Source: an uncultured Campylobacter sp.
Lineage (GTDB): Bacteria > Campylobacterota > Campylobacteria > Campylobacterales > Campylobacteraceae
Length of the DNA: 64,000 bases
Assembly (NCBI RefSeq): GCF_938045345.1
Contig: NZ_CALIMS010000004.1
Span: 89,102 to 153,101, forward strand
Direction of reading: 5' to 3'
The notes under the pieces were generated by a model, which was not told the DNA's origin, searched no databases, and saw only the letters and a list, made by a program, of their open reading frames with translations. Within the stretch, counting starts at the first letter, position 1. Each line of letters begins with the position of its first letter. Made by a program: the position numbers and the translations under genes. This document shows, in pieces, positions 28,201 to 36,878 of the stretch.

Positions 28201-28931
28201 CGCTCATACTCGCTTTGCGAGATCACGCCGCCGTCTCGCAGCTGCGAAATTAGGCGGTTCTTAAGCGCGTTGATGTTTGATCTGCGGTCTAGGCGGTTTT
28301 TGTTCGGGTTTTTCGGGATCACGCTAAGAAGCGCGATTTGAGCGTTGCTAAGCTCGCGCAGGTCCTTTTTGAAGTAAAAATACGCCGCAGTCTTGACCCC
28401 CTCGATATTGCCGCCGTATGGGGCGAGGTTAAAATACATTCCTAAAATTTCATCCTTGCTGAAGTGCCACTCCAGCTGAAAGGCGTTGAAGATTTCGATG
28501 ATTTTGTTCTTGTAGCTGCGCTGTTTGGGGCGCATCATACGCGCAACCTGCATCGTAATCGTCGAGGCTCCGACGCGCTCGACGTTACCCTCGCTTTTTT
28601 TAGTAAAATTTTGCGTAAAATTATACGTAGCCGCGCGCAGGATCGAGGCTGGATTGACGCCGAAATGGTAGTAAAAATAGCGGTCTTCAAAGTAGATCGC
28701 GCTTTGTTTCAGCCGCGGCGGTATCTCGTCCGCGCTCGCGTAAAAGCGCCAAATTTGATCGTCGCTGATCTGCATATTTAAAATTTCGCCGTTTCGGTCA
28801 TATAAAATTCTACTCTTCTGCTTGTTTAGCATATCCAAATTTAGCGGATAAAGCGCGTCTAGGATCAAAAACACAGCGAATGCAAATGCGCAAAATAGCG
28901 CGATTTTTAACGTAAATTTTAGAAATTTCAT
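25293..28931 (-). CDS. pbpC: Penicillin-binding protein 1C with two large repeat inserts
   Basis: PbpC polymerises and cross-links peptidoglycan. The 1212-residue protein has an N-terminal membrane anchor, a transglycosylase domain (EDRYFYYHFGV, GASTITMQVARM), a transpeptidase domain (nucleophile motif GSTLKPF, SLN, and KTGTSADARD) and the PBP1C C-terminal domain. The family norm is about 770 residues. The excess is an insert at about residues 273-595 between the two enzyme domains and another at about 1045-1163 inside the C-terminal domain. The second is an almost regular 5-residue repeat of the form N[FSL]xxQ, encoded by a 15-bp DNA repeat. All catalytic motifs are intact, so the protein should work. 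It is upstream of, and co-directional with, the macroglobulin gene. Confidence 0.93.
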   Translation of the reverse strand: MKFLKFTLKIALFCAFAFAVFLILDALYPLNLDMLNKQKSRILYDRNGEILNMQISDDQIWRFYASADEIPPRLKQSAIYFEDRYFYYHFGVNPASILRAATYNFTQNFTKKSEGNVERVGASTITMQVARMMRPKQRSYKNKIIEIFNAFQLEWHFSKDEILGMYFNLAPYGGNIEGVKTAAYFYFKKDLRELSNAQIALLSVIPKNPNKNRLDRRSNINALKNRLISQLRDGGVISQSEYERALAEPFSPRRYAAPNYAPHYALLAFNNYKMQNFTAKDDANFTQNLEQDGVPGATTGQASSAARRAAAAAESNFSDAASAESSFAALTRAAPNLSGSVSAQAGVDSKEMNSKEADFKTDVPGSLNLGRRTSPNLNECEGVELQAGVKPNEPESVKPNERKSANLDERRDFIDAAHPSQNSQSLNLNEQRGAARLPQNPQADTDSGKGQTEYSPQNPNADINLNKQQNASGAAHPHQEPQNSQKLNLNDRQDNAHLPQNSQADTNSGERPRVNFIAQTNSASDTRVQADFASSNANARTDSTSGAKIQTNSISDASTQTDSALDAKSRENPDLNAKTRGNFAGSEASSQSKEQTALAQELARLNEGKIYSSLDLKTQIALEGFLKSEILSLRDKGVRNGAAVLVDNESMSVIAYVGSHDFSANEGQNDGVRSQKNVGSTLKPFIYAKALEHGLITPSKKLIDAPITFAGYVPRNYNQGFMGAVSATDALSLSLNIPAVKLNLMLEGDGLYEMLSNVHLAEFSKDYYGAGIALGSISMSLMDLTRLYSAFANGGKLRKLEIAGVKIGDDAKILTPQSAYIVTQMLRNAPRSYLGSVWQNTLNAPPLMFKTGTSADARDLYTVALTPKFTLGVWLGNFDGSKTRDLSGGVSAAKVAFNMFAFLDKSGMLGEAEFARPAGVSLRRVCTDAYREKECAQSAEDLTIDGVEPNEECEIYGTSELFYLLKHGLVDPQKVRAGRCAAKFTAVKPVLNDINAKTYETGADGTLRLKVQCTAVFGERVYIRLSGGSREFIALNSTAFTRENSADLDSKHSSTAQQDNLKQNLAQQNFAEQNSTAQNSMRQNLASQNVKSQNLTKQNSAGLNFIAENPATRNLASQNSILQNSTEQNSEAQNFTAKNFADQNFSQQNFTARDFTTQSLAPANSKVKTGEYFARTNGEAFTLNLGAGDFELGCLDENANFAKANFRVNERK
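25441..25760. repeat. 15-bp phased RAATTY array inside pbpC (C-terminal insert)
   Basis: About 18 units follow each other at a nearly constant 15 bp step. Each starts with an (A/G)AATT(T/C)-like core, usually followed by TG, and ends in seven variable bases. On the coding strand each unit reads roughly Q-N-[FSL]-x-x. The protein frame is unbroken. Confidence 0.9.
27130..28115. repeat. Composite repeat insert inside pbpC (between domains)
   Basis: The part nearest the transpeptidase side (about 27180-27390) has a 30-bp step giving 10-residue units such as ASTQTDSALD. The middle (about 27400-27670) contains two diverged copies, roughly 190 bp apart, of a block reading QNSQ-LNLN ... LPQN-QADT-SG. 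The rest is Ala/Ser-rich. RAATTY cores and the decamer-like gattttgcgg recur throughout. Confidence 0.8.
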
Positions 28932-28968
28932 CGCGCAATTATATCAAAGAATTTTAATGATTTTAGGC

Positions 28969-28974
28969 TATAAT
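28969..28974 (+). promoter_or_regulatory. -10 box of the UvrD-type helicase gene
   Basis: A perfect TATAAT lies 26 bases before the TTG start at 29000 and overlaps the in-frame ATG at 28973. That ATG is therefore upstream of or at the transcription start and cannot be the real start codon. Confidence 0.6.
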
Positions 28975-28999
28975 GGCGCCTTTTTGCAAAGGAATAATC

Positions 29000-31027
29000 T
29001 TGGACGCTCTAGCTAAGCTAAACACCGAACAATACGCCGCAGCAACCGCTCCTGCGGGGCACAATCTAGTAATCGCAAGCGCAGGCACGGGCAAAACCAG
29101 CACCATCGTCGCGCGCATCGCTCATCTGCTAAATCTCGGCACGAGCCCTAGAAAAATTTTGCTTCTTACCTTTACGAATAAGGCCGCGAGCGAGATGATA
29201 GCGAGGCTGCAGCGGCATTTTGATAAAAAGATCACCTCCGCAATCGTCGCGGGCACCTTCCACGCCGTATCCTACGCCCTACTTCGCGAGCTTGGCAAAG
29301 GCGTGATCCTAAAGCAGCCCGCCGAGCTCAAGACGCTGCTAAAAAGCCTCGTAGAAAGGCGAAAATTTTATCACGTAAGCGACGCGCGCCCCTACGGCGG
29401 GGCGTATCTGTACGACGTGTATTCGCTGTATCAAAACAAGGAGATGAGCGCGGATTTTGAGACGTGGTTTAGCAAAAACTACGAGGATCAGGCGGAATTT
29501 GCCGAAATTTACGCAGATATTTTGCGCGAGTTCGAAGAGGAAAAGGCGAAATTTAACTACGCCGATTTCAACGACGTTTTGCTAAAAATGCGCCATGAGC
29601 TGCGAAAGGGCGCGCCGCTGCGGTTTGATGAAATTTTAGTGGACGAGTATCAGGACACGAACTCGCTGCAAGGAAGCCTCATCGATGCCTTCGCGACGAA
29701 AAGCCTTTTTTGCGTCGGCGATTTTGATCAGAGCATTTATGCCTTTAACGGCGCAAACATCGACATCATCGGCAGCTTCGGCAAGCGCTTTGCGGACGCT
29801 AAAATTTACGCGCTAAATATCAACTATCGCTCAAGCTCGGCGATTTTGGCGCTTGCAAACCGCGTCATCGCGAACAATCCGCGCCTTTACGAAAAGAAGC
29901 TGATCGTGGGCCGCGAGGGAAAATTTAGCGCGCCTAAGCTGCATGTTTACGACGATACGGCGGCGCAATACGCCCACGTAGCCGCGCAGATCGCGCAAAG
30001 CACCACCCCACGCGAAAAGATCGCCGTCATCTTTCGCAATAATTCCAGCGCCGACGGCGTCGAGGTCGCGCTTAAGGAGCTCGGTATCGGCGCGAAGCGA
30101 AAAGGCGGCGTGAGCTTTTTTGAAAGCCGCGAGATCAAGGCCTTTACGGACATCTTCGCGATGATAATAAACCCCAAAGATATGATGGCATTTATGAGCA
30201 CGTGCGAATACGCAAGAGGCGTCGGCAGCGCGCTGAGCAAGGAGCTTTTCGACGCGCTAATCGCGCTTGGACACGGAAGCATTCACGCAGGTCTTTTGCA
30301 CCCCGATGAGAGCGTTAAAATTTTTGAAAAAAAGAGGAAAAACTACCAGCTTGGGCTTTTTGACGATGTGGACATCATCGGCTCGGTATCGCGCTTTGAA
30401 GCTTTGGAATTTGACGAGTTTTTCCGCTCGCATCCGGTTCTAAAACACAATAAAATTACCGAGGGCGGCGCCGTATTTTTGCACGAAATTTATAAAATTT
30501 TTAAAAAAAGCGGCTCCGCTGCGAGGTCCGCTACGCTCATCTCGCATATCAAAGACTCGCGCCTTTTTGCGCTCGTGGCGGATTTTATCGCGACGAAACG
30601 CGCGACGCTGAAAAACGGCAAGATAGACGAGGATCGCAAGAAGGACGAGATCGCTCGCATCTATGATAAATGCGGAATTTTAGAGCAGATCGCCGGCAAA
30701 TACTTGGATCCGCAGAGCTTTTATAACTTCATAACCCTGGGCGCAAAGGAGATGAGCGAGGGCGAGGGGGTAAATCTGCTCAGCGTACACGCAAGCAAGG
30801 GGCTTGAGTTTTGCGGCGTCTATCTCATTGATCTGGCGCAAAACCGTTTCCCGAACCTCAAGCTAATGGCGATGGGCGGCAGCCTGGAGGAGGAGCGGCG
30901 GCTCTTTTACGTGGCGGTCACCAGAGCGCGCGACGAGCTGGTATTAAGCTACGCGAAATTTGATAAGATCAGAAAAGTTAGCTACGAGCCTAGCTGCTTT
31001 TTAAGGGAAGCAGGTCTGGTGAAGTAA
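29000..31027 (+). CDS. ATP-dependent DNA helicase, UvrD/Rep superfamily 1
   Basis: This 675-residue SF1 helicase shows the Q-motif (LNTEQYAAA), Walker A (ASAGTGKTSTIV), motif Ia (LTFTNKAASEM), Walker B (EILVDEYQDTN), motif III (VGDFDQSIYAF), motif IV (INYRSSSAIL), motif V (VNLLSVHASKGLEF) and motif VI (YVAVTRARDEL). It unwinds DNA in repair or replication restart; the exact orthologue (UvrD, Rep or PcrA) is not decided. The C-terminal tail is short, as in Campylobacter homologues. Start is the TTG at 29000, with AAAGGA upstream and a TATAAT in front of it. Confidence 0.93.
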   Translation: MDALAKLNTEQYAAATAPAGHNLVIASAGTGKTSTIVARIAHLLNLGTSPRKILLLTFTNKAASEMIARLQRHFDKKITSAIVAGTFHAVSYALLRELGKGVILKQPAELKTLLKSLVERRKFYHVSDARPYGGAYLYDVYSLYQNKEMSADFETWFSKNYEDQAEFAEIYADILREFEEEKAKFNYADFNDVLLKMRHELRKGAPLRFDEILVDEYQDTNSLQGSLIDAFATKSLFCVGDFDQSIYAFNGANIDIIGSFGKRFADAKIYALNINYRSSSAILALANRVIANNPRLYEKKLIVGREGKFSAPKLHVYDDTAAQYAHVAAQIAQSTTPREKIAVIFRNNSSADGVEVALKELGIGAKRKGGVSFFESREIKAFTDIFAMIINPKDMMAFMSTCEYARGVGSALSKELFDALIALGHGSIHAGLLHPDESVKIFEKKRKNYQLGLFDDVDIIGSVSRFEALEFDEFFRSHPVLKHNKITEGGAVFLHEIYKIFKKSGSAARSATLISHIKDSRLFALVADFIATKRATLKNGKIDEDRKKDEIARIYDKCGILEQIAGKYLDPQSFYNFITLGAKEMSEGEGVNLLSVHASKGLEFCGVYLIDLAQNRFPNLKLMAMGGSLEEERRLFYVAVTRARDELVLSYAKFDKIRKVSYEPSCFLREAGLVK

Positions 31028-32250
31028 GCAAATTTTGCTCGATAAATTTTAAATTTCATTTTAGCGCGGGCGGATCATTTGGGTAAGAATTTTACTTCTC
31101 GCGTACGTCTGACGCGCCGCCCTGCTTCTTTATCGGATTGTTATGGTAAAAATTTTGCCGCACGATTTTTGTAAATTTTGCGATTTGTAAATTTTTGCGA
31201 CGCGGACGCTACGGCGCCAATATAAGCGTGATTTTGCGTAGTTAGAATTGCGAAGCGGTAGGCTCTTTTGCGAGCCAAAATTTATCGACATTTTGCCCAA
31301 ATTCGAGCCCGACATACGGCCTAGCGATAAAATTTTACCCCCGTCCGCCATTTTAGAATTTCTCCCGAGCCTAAGGACGATTTTAACTTTATAGCGGCGA
31401 AATTTTACTCTTACTTGAAATTTTACCGATAGCTCACTGCGGGTTGCAAGATTTCGCGCTCGTCACGCTCGCACTGGGCGGCAGTAGGGCGGAATCGCGC
31501 CTAAAACAGCATAGCGGCGCAAAATTTCCACGGCTCGCAAGCGTAAAATCGCTCTTGGTCGCAAAATACAGCGGCTTTAAACTTGTTATTTTTGCGGCTC
31601 GATAAATTTTGTAGGCGACGGCTGGGTTTTAAGCTGCTATGAAAAGCGTGACTGCTCGGAATTTTTTTGCGAGCTGCGCGCGAGCTATGTGGCAGTGCAA
31701 TCAAAGGCGGTTTAAAATGGTGATATTTGCGGCGCGGGCGGTTGCAAAATTTTACGCCGCAAATGCGAGCTAAATTTTAAAATTTTGCTACCGCTCTGCC
31801 GTAAGTTTTGACGCGGTAAATTCCCCGTGAAATCTCGCACGGCTAGAATTTTGCAGCAGAATTCGACGGCAATAAAATTCCGCCGCCCTATTTCATCTTT
31901 CTCTTACTTTGAAATTTATGTGTTTTATACATCGCGGAGCTCAAATTTTATTTAATAAATTCCAAAATGCCGCAAATTCTACGACGAGTTAAAATTTTAA
32001 AGTGCATTAAATTTACGGCGCTACAAATTTTAAATTTCACTACGTATTGCGCACGCTGTAAAAATACGCGCCCTGCCAAATTTATTGGCGCGACGGAATT
32101 CCGAGCGGCGACAACTCGCATATTTGTTAAATAGATTTCGCGTCGCGTAAAATTCCATTGCCGGTAAAGTTTGCTACCGATCAATTTATCGCCGTATAAA
32201 ATGCTGTCCGCGCAAATTTAACGCAGCGCAAAGTCCTTCGCTGCGCAAAT
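31028..32250. other. Long gap dense in RAATTY, no gene seen
   Basis: This 1223 bp gap lies between the convergent helicase and upp genes. About 36 RAATTY hexamers were counted by hand, one per 34 bp. Short open frames on the minus strand (for example 31130-31351, 31948-32184) read as lysine/phenylalanine-rich translations of the repeats and have no ribosome sites I trust. No tRNA-like or rRNA-like sequence was noticed. Confidence 0.55.
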
Positions 32251-32919
32251 TCACAGCGTATTAAACACCCTATCTCCCGCGTCTCCGAGACCCGGCACGA
32301 TATATTTTTGCTCGTTTAATCTCTCGTCGATCGCCGCGGTAAAAACTTCGACCTGCGGGTAGATCTCGCTAAATTTATGAAGCCCCTCGGGCGCTGCGAT
32401 GATGGAGATAAATTTGATCTTTTTAACGCCGTTTTTCAGCAGAAATTTCACCGCATCGATCGCCGTGCCGCCGGTCGCAAACATCGGATCGATGATGATT
32501 GCAGTGCGCTCCGCGGCGTCGGTGGGCAGTTTGGCGTAAAAAAACTCCGCCTGCGCGGTCTTTTCGTCGCGCTGAAAGCCTAAAAATCCCACGCTAGCGT
32601 CGGGCATGAGTTTAAATACGCTATCTAGCATTCCAAGCGCAGCGCGCAAAATCGGGCAGATCATGATCTTCGTAGCGAGCTTATACGCGCTGGTTTGCGC
32701 CACGGGCGTATGCACGCTCACTTCGCGCAGCGCAAGATCCCGCGTCGCCTCAAACATCATCAGGTAACTGATCTCATCGACGAGCATACGGAACTGAAAC
32801 GGATCGGTCTCCCGATCGCGCAGGATCGTGAGCTTATGCTCGATCAGCGGGTGCTTGATAAGCCTCACGTTAGGCAGCTCGCACGCGGTTTGGTACGTAC
32901 ATTTTTGGCTTTGGCTCAT
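32251..32919 (-). CDS. upp: Uracil phosphoribosyltransferase
   Basis: Upp salvages uracil with PRPP to make UMP. The 222-residue protein shows the family blocks: LIKHPLIEHKLTILRD near the start, the PRPP loop IIIDPMFATGGTAIDA, and the uracil-binding C-terminus YIVPGLGDAGDRVFNT. Length is normal. The start is preceded by AAGGAGAGAAA, and the same roughly 20 bp leader also precedes the gene starting at 35857. It stands alone between two long gaps. Confidence 0.97.
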   Translation of the reverse strand: MSQSQKCTYQTACELPNVRLIKHPLIEHKLTILRDRETDPFQFRMLVDEISYLMMFEATRDLALREVSVHTPVAQTSAYKLATKIMICPILRAALGMLDSVFKLMPDASVGFLGFQRDEKTAQAEFFYAKLPTDAAERTAIIIDPMFATGGTAIDAVKFLLKNGVKKIKFISIIAAPEGLHKFSEIYPQVEVFTAAIDERLNEQKYIVPGLGDAGDRVFNTL

Positions 32920-33468
32920 TTTCTCTCCTTAAATTTACTGAATTTTGCGCCCTCTTGGGCATTTTAATTATCTATTTTGATGCGAACTCCAGCGCCGTAG
33001 CGCTAAAATTTTGCCGATAACGGTGGCTCGACTTTAAATTAGCTCATTTTCACTCGCAATGCACGCGGTTGCGACATTTAAATTTAGCTCGGCAGCTCGC
33101 TTTAATTTAGTGCTTTTAAAACGCAGTGCTTTAAATTTAGCTCGCGCGTGCCGCTTTTGATTTAGCCGCCATTTAAATAGGGCGCGCTTTCTATCGGCAC
33201 GCTAGCGCTACTTTTCGGCGAGCGCTTGCGGTGTAAATTTTATCTGCGAAATTATCGTCTGAGGCAGCTTTAAATTTACTTAATGCTCGCGCTTGTGAGC
33301 CAAATTTTAAAATTCCCCGCCATCTTGCGCGCCGATAAAATTTTAATTTCATAGATGCGGGCGCTGTGCAAGCAAGCTAAATAAACCGAGCGCGTATCTT
33401 TTAAATTTAACTCGCCGCAAGTTGTTAAATTTGCCGTGCTAAAGCGATTAAATTTAACCGCAAAGCCC
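32920..33468. other. Gap dense in RAATTY-like sequence
   Basis: These 549 bp lie between upp and the BON lipoprotein gene. They contain many AAATTT cores separated by GC-rich bits such as gctcgc and gcgcg. I see no gene, clear terminator or RNA. Confidence 0.5.
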
Positions 33469-34062
33469 CTACTCCTTCACCACGCGCAGGAACGAATACA
33501 CGTCCTGCACCCCGGGCGCGTGCGTCGCGTACCAGATCGCGTGCTTTTCATGCTCGATGTCGCTCACTACGCCGCTAAATACCACGTCGCAGCCCACGAT
33601 CGCCACGCGCACCGCAGTGCCAGAAACGTCGGTATCGGAAAAGAGATTTTTCTTTAAATTTGTAAAAATTTCAAACGAATTGCACGGATATTCGGACTTT
33701 TTGACGCGCAGATAGGTATGCACGCGCCGCACGCCTTCGGTTTGCCTAGCTAAAGCAAGCAGCGGCTCGCGCATCGCTTCGCTATCGAGCAGCCCGATTA
33801 GATAGACCTCGCCGTAGAAGCACTCGACCTCCAGATCCCAGCTGCTAAGGCCTTTGGTAAATAGAATTTTGCTTTGGATTTTAGTCTGGATGAGTTTGTC
33901 TCTAGCGACCTCGCTCACGCTGCGGCGGTCGCGCGCTACGGAGTAGATGTCGTATACGCTAAGCGCGTTACCCGCGGGCGCCAGCGGAGCCGCGCACGAG
34001 CTAAAAAGCACCGCGTTCGCGCTCAAAAACACTGCTAAAATCGCTAGAAACAAAACCCTCAA
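33469..34062 (-). CDS. BON-domain lipoprotein
   Basis: This 197-residue protein has a lipoprotein signal (VLFSSCAAP, Cys near residue 23) and two BON-like domains (about residues 60-120 and 135-195), each ending in a VxxVxSxLxV-type strand (GVRRVHTYLRV and GVQDVYSFLRVV). BON lipoproteins such as DolP/YraP sit in the periplasmic face of the outer membrane and help keep it intact. The start is a TTG at 34062 with GGAGAGGG just upstream. No operon partner lies nearby. Specific function is not known. Confidence 0.8.
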   Translation of the reverse strand: MRVLFLAILAVFLSANAVLFSSCAAPLAPAGNALSVYDIYSVARDRRSVSEVARDKLIQTKIQSKILFTKGLSSWDLEVECFYGEVYLIGLLDSEAMREPLLALARQTEGVRRVHTYLRVKKSEYPCNSFEIFTNLKKNLFSDTDVSGTAVRVAIVGCDVVFSGVVSDIEHEKHAIWYATHAPGVQDVYSFLRVVKE

Positions 34063-34439
34063 GCCCTCTCCAATCTCGTTTAATTTCTAATTATCTAAAG
34101 CCGGTCGTTAGCTCCGCTTTTTTAAATTTAGCCCCGCAGGCGCCATTTTGCCGCAGCTTTAAATTTTGCGCCGCGAGATTCCGCCCAAACCGCACGCTGT
34201 AAAATTTTACAACGCAAATTTTAAAATTTACGTTGTAATTCGCACGGCTTGCAGAATTTTGCGCTTTCGCCACGGCGGAATTTCACGCGCAGTATTCGTC
34301 GCCGTAAAATTCTACGTGGCTAAATTTAATTGCAAATTTGCCGCTGCGAAATTCTACTGGGTAAATTTCTCGCGGCGAAATTCGCCTCTGTAAAATTTTA
34401 TATTTCAAAACCCGCGCCCAAAATTCCGCCCAGTCGCGG
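34063..34439. repeat. Noncoding RAATTY array with palindromes
   Basis: From 34307 to 34398 AAATT(T/C) cores recur at steps of 15, 12, 15, 14, 15 and 15 bp, the same phasing as the arrays inside pbpC and hydD, but here without a reading frame to protect. At 34210-34235 there is a 26 bp palindrome with one mismatched pair, built on AAATTTTAAAATTT between CAACG and CGTTG. No gene is seen. Confidence 0.75.
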
Positions 34440-35213
34440 CTAATTCGTCGTAAGCCCGCCGTCTATCGCAAATATCGCGCCGCTGACCCACTTCGCCGCA
34501 TCCGACGCCAAAAACACCGCCGCCTCGCCGATATCCTGCGCGCTGCCGATTTTGCCGAGCGGATAGATATTTTGCACCATCTGCTCGAACGCCTCGCGCC
34601 CCTGCGGGCTAAGCGCGCTTAAATTTCGCTCAAACTGCGGCGTTAGCACACTTCCGGGCGCTATGGCATTGACGCGAATGCCGAGTTTGCCGACCTCAAA
34701 GGCAAGCGATTTGGTGAAAGAATTTAGTGCGCCTTTGGTGATCGAATACGCCGTCGTGGTGCGCCCCACGAGCATTCGGTTCGCGAAATACGACGAGATA
34801 TTTATCACGCAGCCCTTGCTAGCCGCAAGCGCACCCAAAAGCCCCTGAGTAAGCAGATAGGGCGCTTTGATGTTTAGGTTTAGATGAGCGTCCAGCAGCA
34901 CTTCGTCGGTCGCTTCAAACGGTACGAATTTTCCCAATCCGGCGTTATTTACAAGGATATCTATCTTAAGAGGTAGCGCTAAAATGCGCTCGCAAAGGCC
35001 TTTTATCGTTTTGCTTTGCGCCAAATCCGCCCTTGCGGCGTAAATTTTCACACCGTAACCGCACAAGGCCTCCTGCGCGATTTTTAATTTCTCCTCGCTT
35101 CTGCCGAGCAGGATCAAATTTGCGCCCTCTTCGGCGAAACACTTTGCGATGCCGAGCCCTATACCGTCGCTTCCGCCAGTGATTACGGCGGTTTTGCCCT
35201 CTAATCGTTTCAT
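34440..35213 (-). CDS. SDR-family NAD(P)-dependent oxidoreductase
   Basis: This classical short-chain dehydrogenase, 257 residues, has the cofactor motif TGGSDGIG, the NNAG motif (LVNNAGLGKF), the catalytic Ser in NISSYF and the Tyr/Lys pair in YSITKGAL, ending in FAIDGGLTTN. It resembles FabG-like and other 3-oxoacyl or sugar-alcohol dehydrogenases, but the substrate cannot be told. Start has GAAAGGAAA upstream. It is monocistronic by position. Confidence 0.88.
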   Translation of the reverse strand: MKRLEGKTAVITGGSDGIGLGIAKCFAEEGANLILLGRSEEKLKIAQEALCGYGVKIYAARADLAQSKTIKGLCERILALPLKIDILVNNAGLGKFVPFEATDEVLLDAHLNLNIKAPYLLTQGLLGALAASKGCVINISSYFANRMLVGRTTTAYSITKGALNSFTKSLAFEVGKLGIRVNAIAPGSVLTPQFERNLSALSPQGREAFEQMVQNIYPLGKIGSAQDIGEAAVFLASDAAKWVSGAIFAIDGGLTTN

Positions 35214-35488
35214 ATTTTTCCTTTCAATGCGTAAATTTACGCTCTAAAAATTTGAACGAGATTTATGGATCTCGCAGACTTTGAAATTTTGCGGGCTTTG
35301 AAATTTTACCCGCTTTAAAATTTCGCTCGCTTTAAAATTTTACGGCGAAGCGAAATTTCGTCGATAAAATTTTACTAATTTTAAAATTCCATCGATAAAA
35401 TTTCACGGCAAAATTCCATCGTAAAGCTCGCAGCGGAATTTCATCGGGAATTTCATCCGTAAATTCCACCCAAACTGCGCCGCTTGGC
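35214..35488. repeat. Noncoding RAATTY array, 13-18 bp steps
   Basis: Between about 35280 and 35470 roughly eleven AAATT(T/C) or GAATTT cores follow at steps near 17, 17, 17, 18, 14, 17, 14 and 13 bp, with variants of gctttga and cgtcgata between them. It is a noncoding twin of the arrays found inside genes, with a looser period. Confidence 0.7.
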
Positions 35489-35857
35489 TTACAGCACCTG
35501 TTTTACGCTACTAGCCGTGATTTCAAGTAGCCTCGTAGCAAATGGAAATTTCGCCTTCGTTTCTTCAAACTCTGCGCCACTATCAATAAAGCGCGCTGTG
35601 CCCTTCACTACAAAGCCGCGCCCCGCTCCGAACCTGCCTGCTAGCTCCTTCGTTGCGACGCTAAGCTCGACGTTCGGATTAGCCTCCACGTTGCTTTGCG
35701 TCTTTTTCATACCCGCAGCGGGGATGAGGATGCGATCACCCTTAATGACGAGATATCTGTTCCACGTATTGCTGATGTGAGCCTCGCCCTGCGCGCAGGT
35801 AGCGATACCCACGGCGCATTCATAATTCAAAATCTCCAAAAATTCCTTGCTAAACAT
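35489..35857 (-). CDS. Pyridoxamine 5'-phosphate oxidase-fold (PPOX) protein
   Basis: This small 122-residue protein fits the FMN-binding split-barrel family: an N-terminal helix, then the strands CAVGIATCAQGEAHISN, RYLVIKGDRILIPAAGM, PNVELSVATKE and GFVVKGTARFID. Family members bind FMN, haem or F420 and act as small redox or flavin-storage proteins; which applies here is unknown. The start is preceded by AAGGAGAGAAA. Confidence 0.8.
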   Translation of the reverse strand: MFSKEFLEILNYECAVGIATCAQGEAHISNTWNRYLVIKGDRILIPAAGMKKTQSNVEANPNVELSVATKELAGRFGAGRGFVVKGTARFIDSGAEFEETKAKFPFATRLLEITASSVKQVL

Positions 35858-35955
35858 TTTCTCTCCTTAAATTTACATTTTAAAGCTCGCGATTTTGGCT
35901 GACAAGCCCCGCGCGCAACTGAAATTCTAACTACCTCCGCCACTTTCCGCCGCGG

Positions 35956-36636
35956 TTAAATTTTATACTTCAAAAGCGCCTCCTTGTCAGCTTTGCTTAC
36001 GCGAAAGCTATCGCGGATCTTGGAAATCGCCTTGTTTTGGATAAATTTAGCCACCCGCTTGCTCGCCAAAAACGCAAGCGTAGGTTCGCGCTGTTTGATA
36101 AACATCTCCGCTATCGCCCACGCCGCGCCCATCTGCACATAGTACCGCTCGTCGCTTTCAGCGGCGCAAATTTCAAAAAATTCCTCGGGCGAGATCGCAC
36201 TCATATTTTGCATAAAATAAACGTAGAAAAATCGCCGCTCAAACTCGTCCACGCCATTTTTAGCCTGCTTTAGTAGCGCGTCTGCACAAGAGGCGTTCCT
36301 GAATTTCGGAGCGAACATATCGCAAACCGCCCAATTAGGCATCGTTTTGATAAAATCGCTCGCAAGCGCGAATTTCGCCTCATCCTGTTTTAAAAACATT
36401 ATGAAAAAGCCCTTTAGCACGAACTCCTCGTGAAAAAATGGCTTATATTTTTGCAGCTCGCGCCGCGCCTCATCCGCCGTGCTAAAAGCAGCGAAGCTTT
36501 TGCGGGCAAGCGCACGCAGTGCGGGAGTGCGTACGCCCAAAATCTGCGGCGCGGGTATTAGGCGCTGCGAAAATTTCGCCAACTTCTCCTCGCTTAGCGC
36601 CCGCAGCTGCCCTAGCATCTTTTCTCGTAAATCCAT
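35956..36636 (-). CDS. DNA alkylation repair protein, AlkD-like HEAT-repeat glycosylase
   Basis: This 226-residue all-helical protein is of the AlkD family, which removes positively charged alkylated bases. The key residues can be placed: Trp and Asp in NWAVCDMF, Trp in GAAWAIAEMF, and Arg in KIRDSFRVS, matching the family's nucleic-acid-binding and catalytic set. Length is typical. Start has AAGGAAAGCT upstream. It stands alone. Confidence 0.85.
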   Translation of the reverse strand: MDLREKMLGQLRALSEEKLAKFSQRLIPAPQILGVRTPALRALARKSFAAFSTADEARRELQKYKPFFHEEFVLKGFFIMFLKQDEAKFALASDFIKTMPNWAVCDMFAPKFRNASCADALLKQAKNGVDEFERRFFYVYFMQNMSAISPEEFFEICAAESDERYYVQMGAAWAIAEMFIKQREPTLAFLASKRVAKFIQNKAISKIRDSFRVSKADKEALLKYKI

Positions 36637-36878
36637 AGCTTTCCTTTAAATTTTGATTTAAAATTTTACCCACCAAACGCAAGTCGATCTCGGCGCGCCG
36701 AAATTTCGCCGCACAGGACTTTTATTTAAACAGATCGCGCCGCACACTCAAACCAATCGCCCGATAGATCGCGTTCAAGTCGCTCGCCGCACCCGCTCAA
36801 AGTCTTTTGCCTAAAAAACGCGACTGCTAAATCGCGCAGTATGCCTCAGGGCAGAGCAAGTTGTGCCGCCAAAGCCGC

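Noticed and set aside
28973..28975. ATG at 28973 as the start of the UvrD-type helicase
   Set aside because: It overlaps a perfect TATAAT, and a TTG at 29000 with AAAGGA directly upstream fits better.
31130..32184. Three short minus-strand frames in the 31-32 kb gap
   Set aside because: They read as Lys/Phe/Arg-rich translations of RAATTY text and lack start signals or recognisable motifs.
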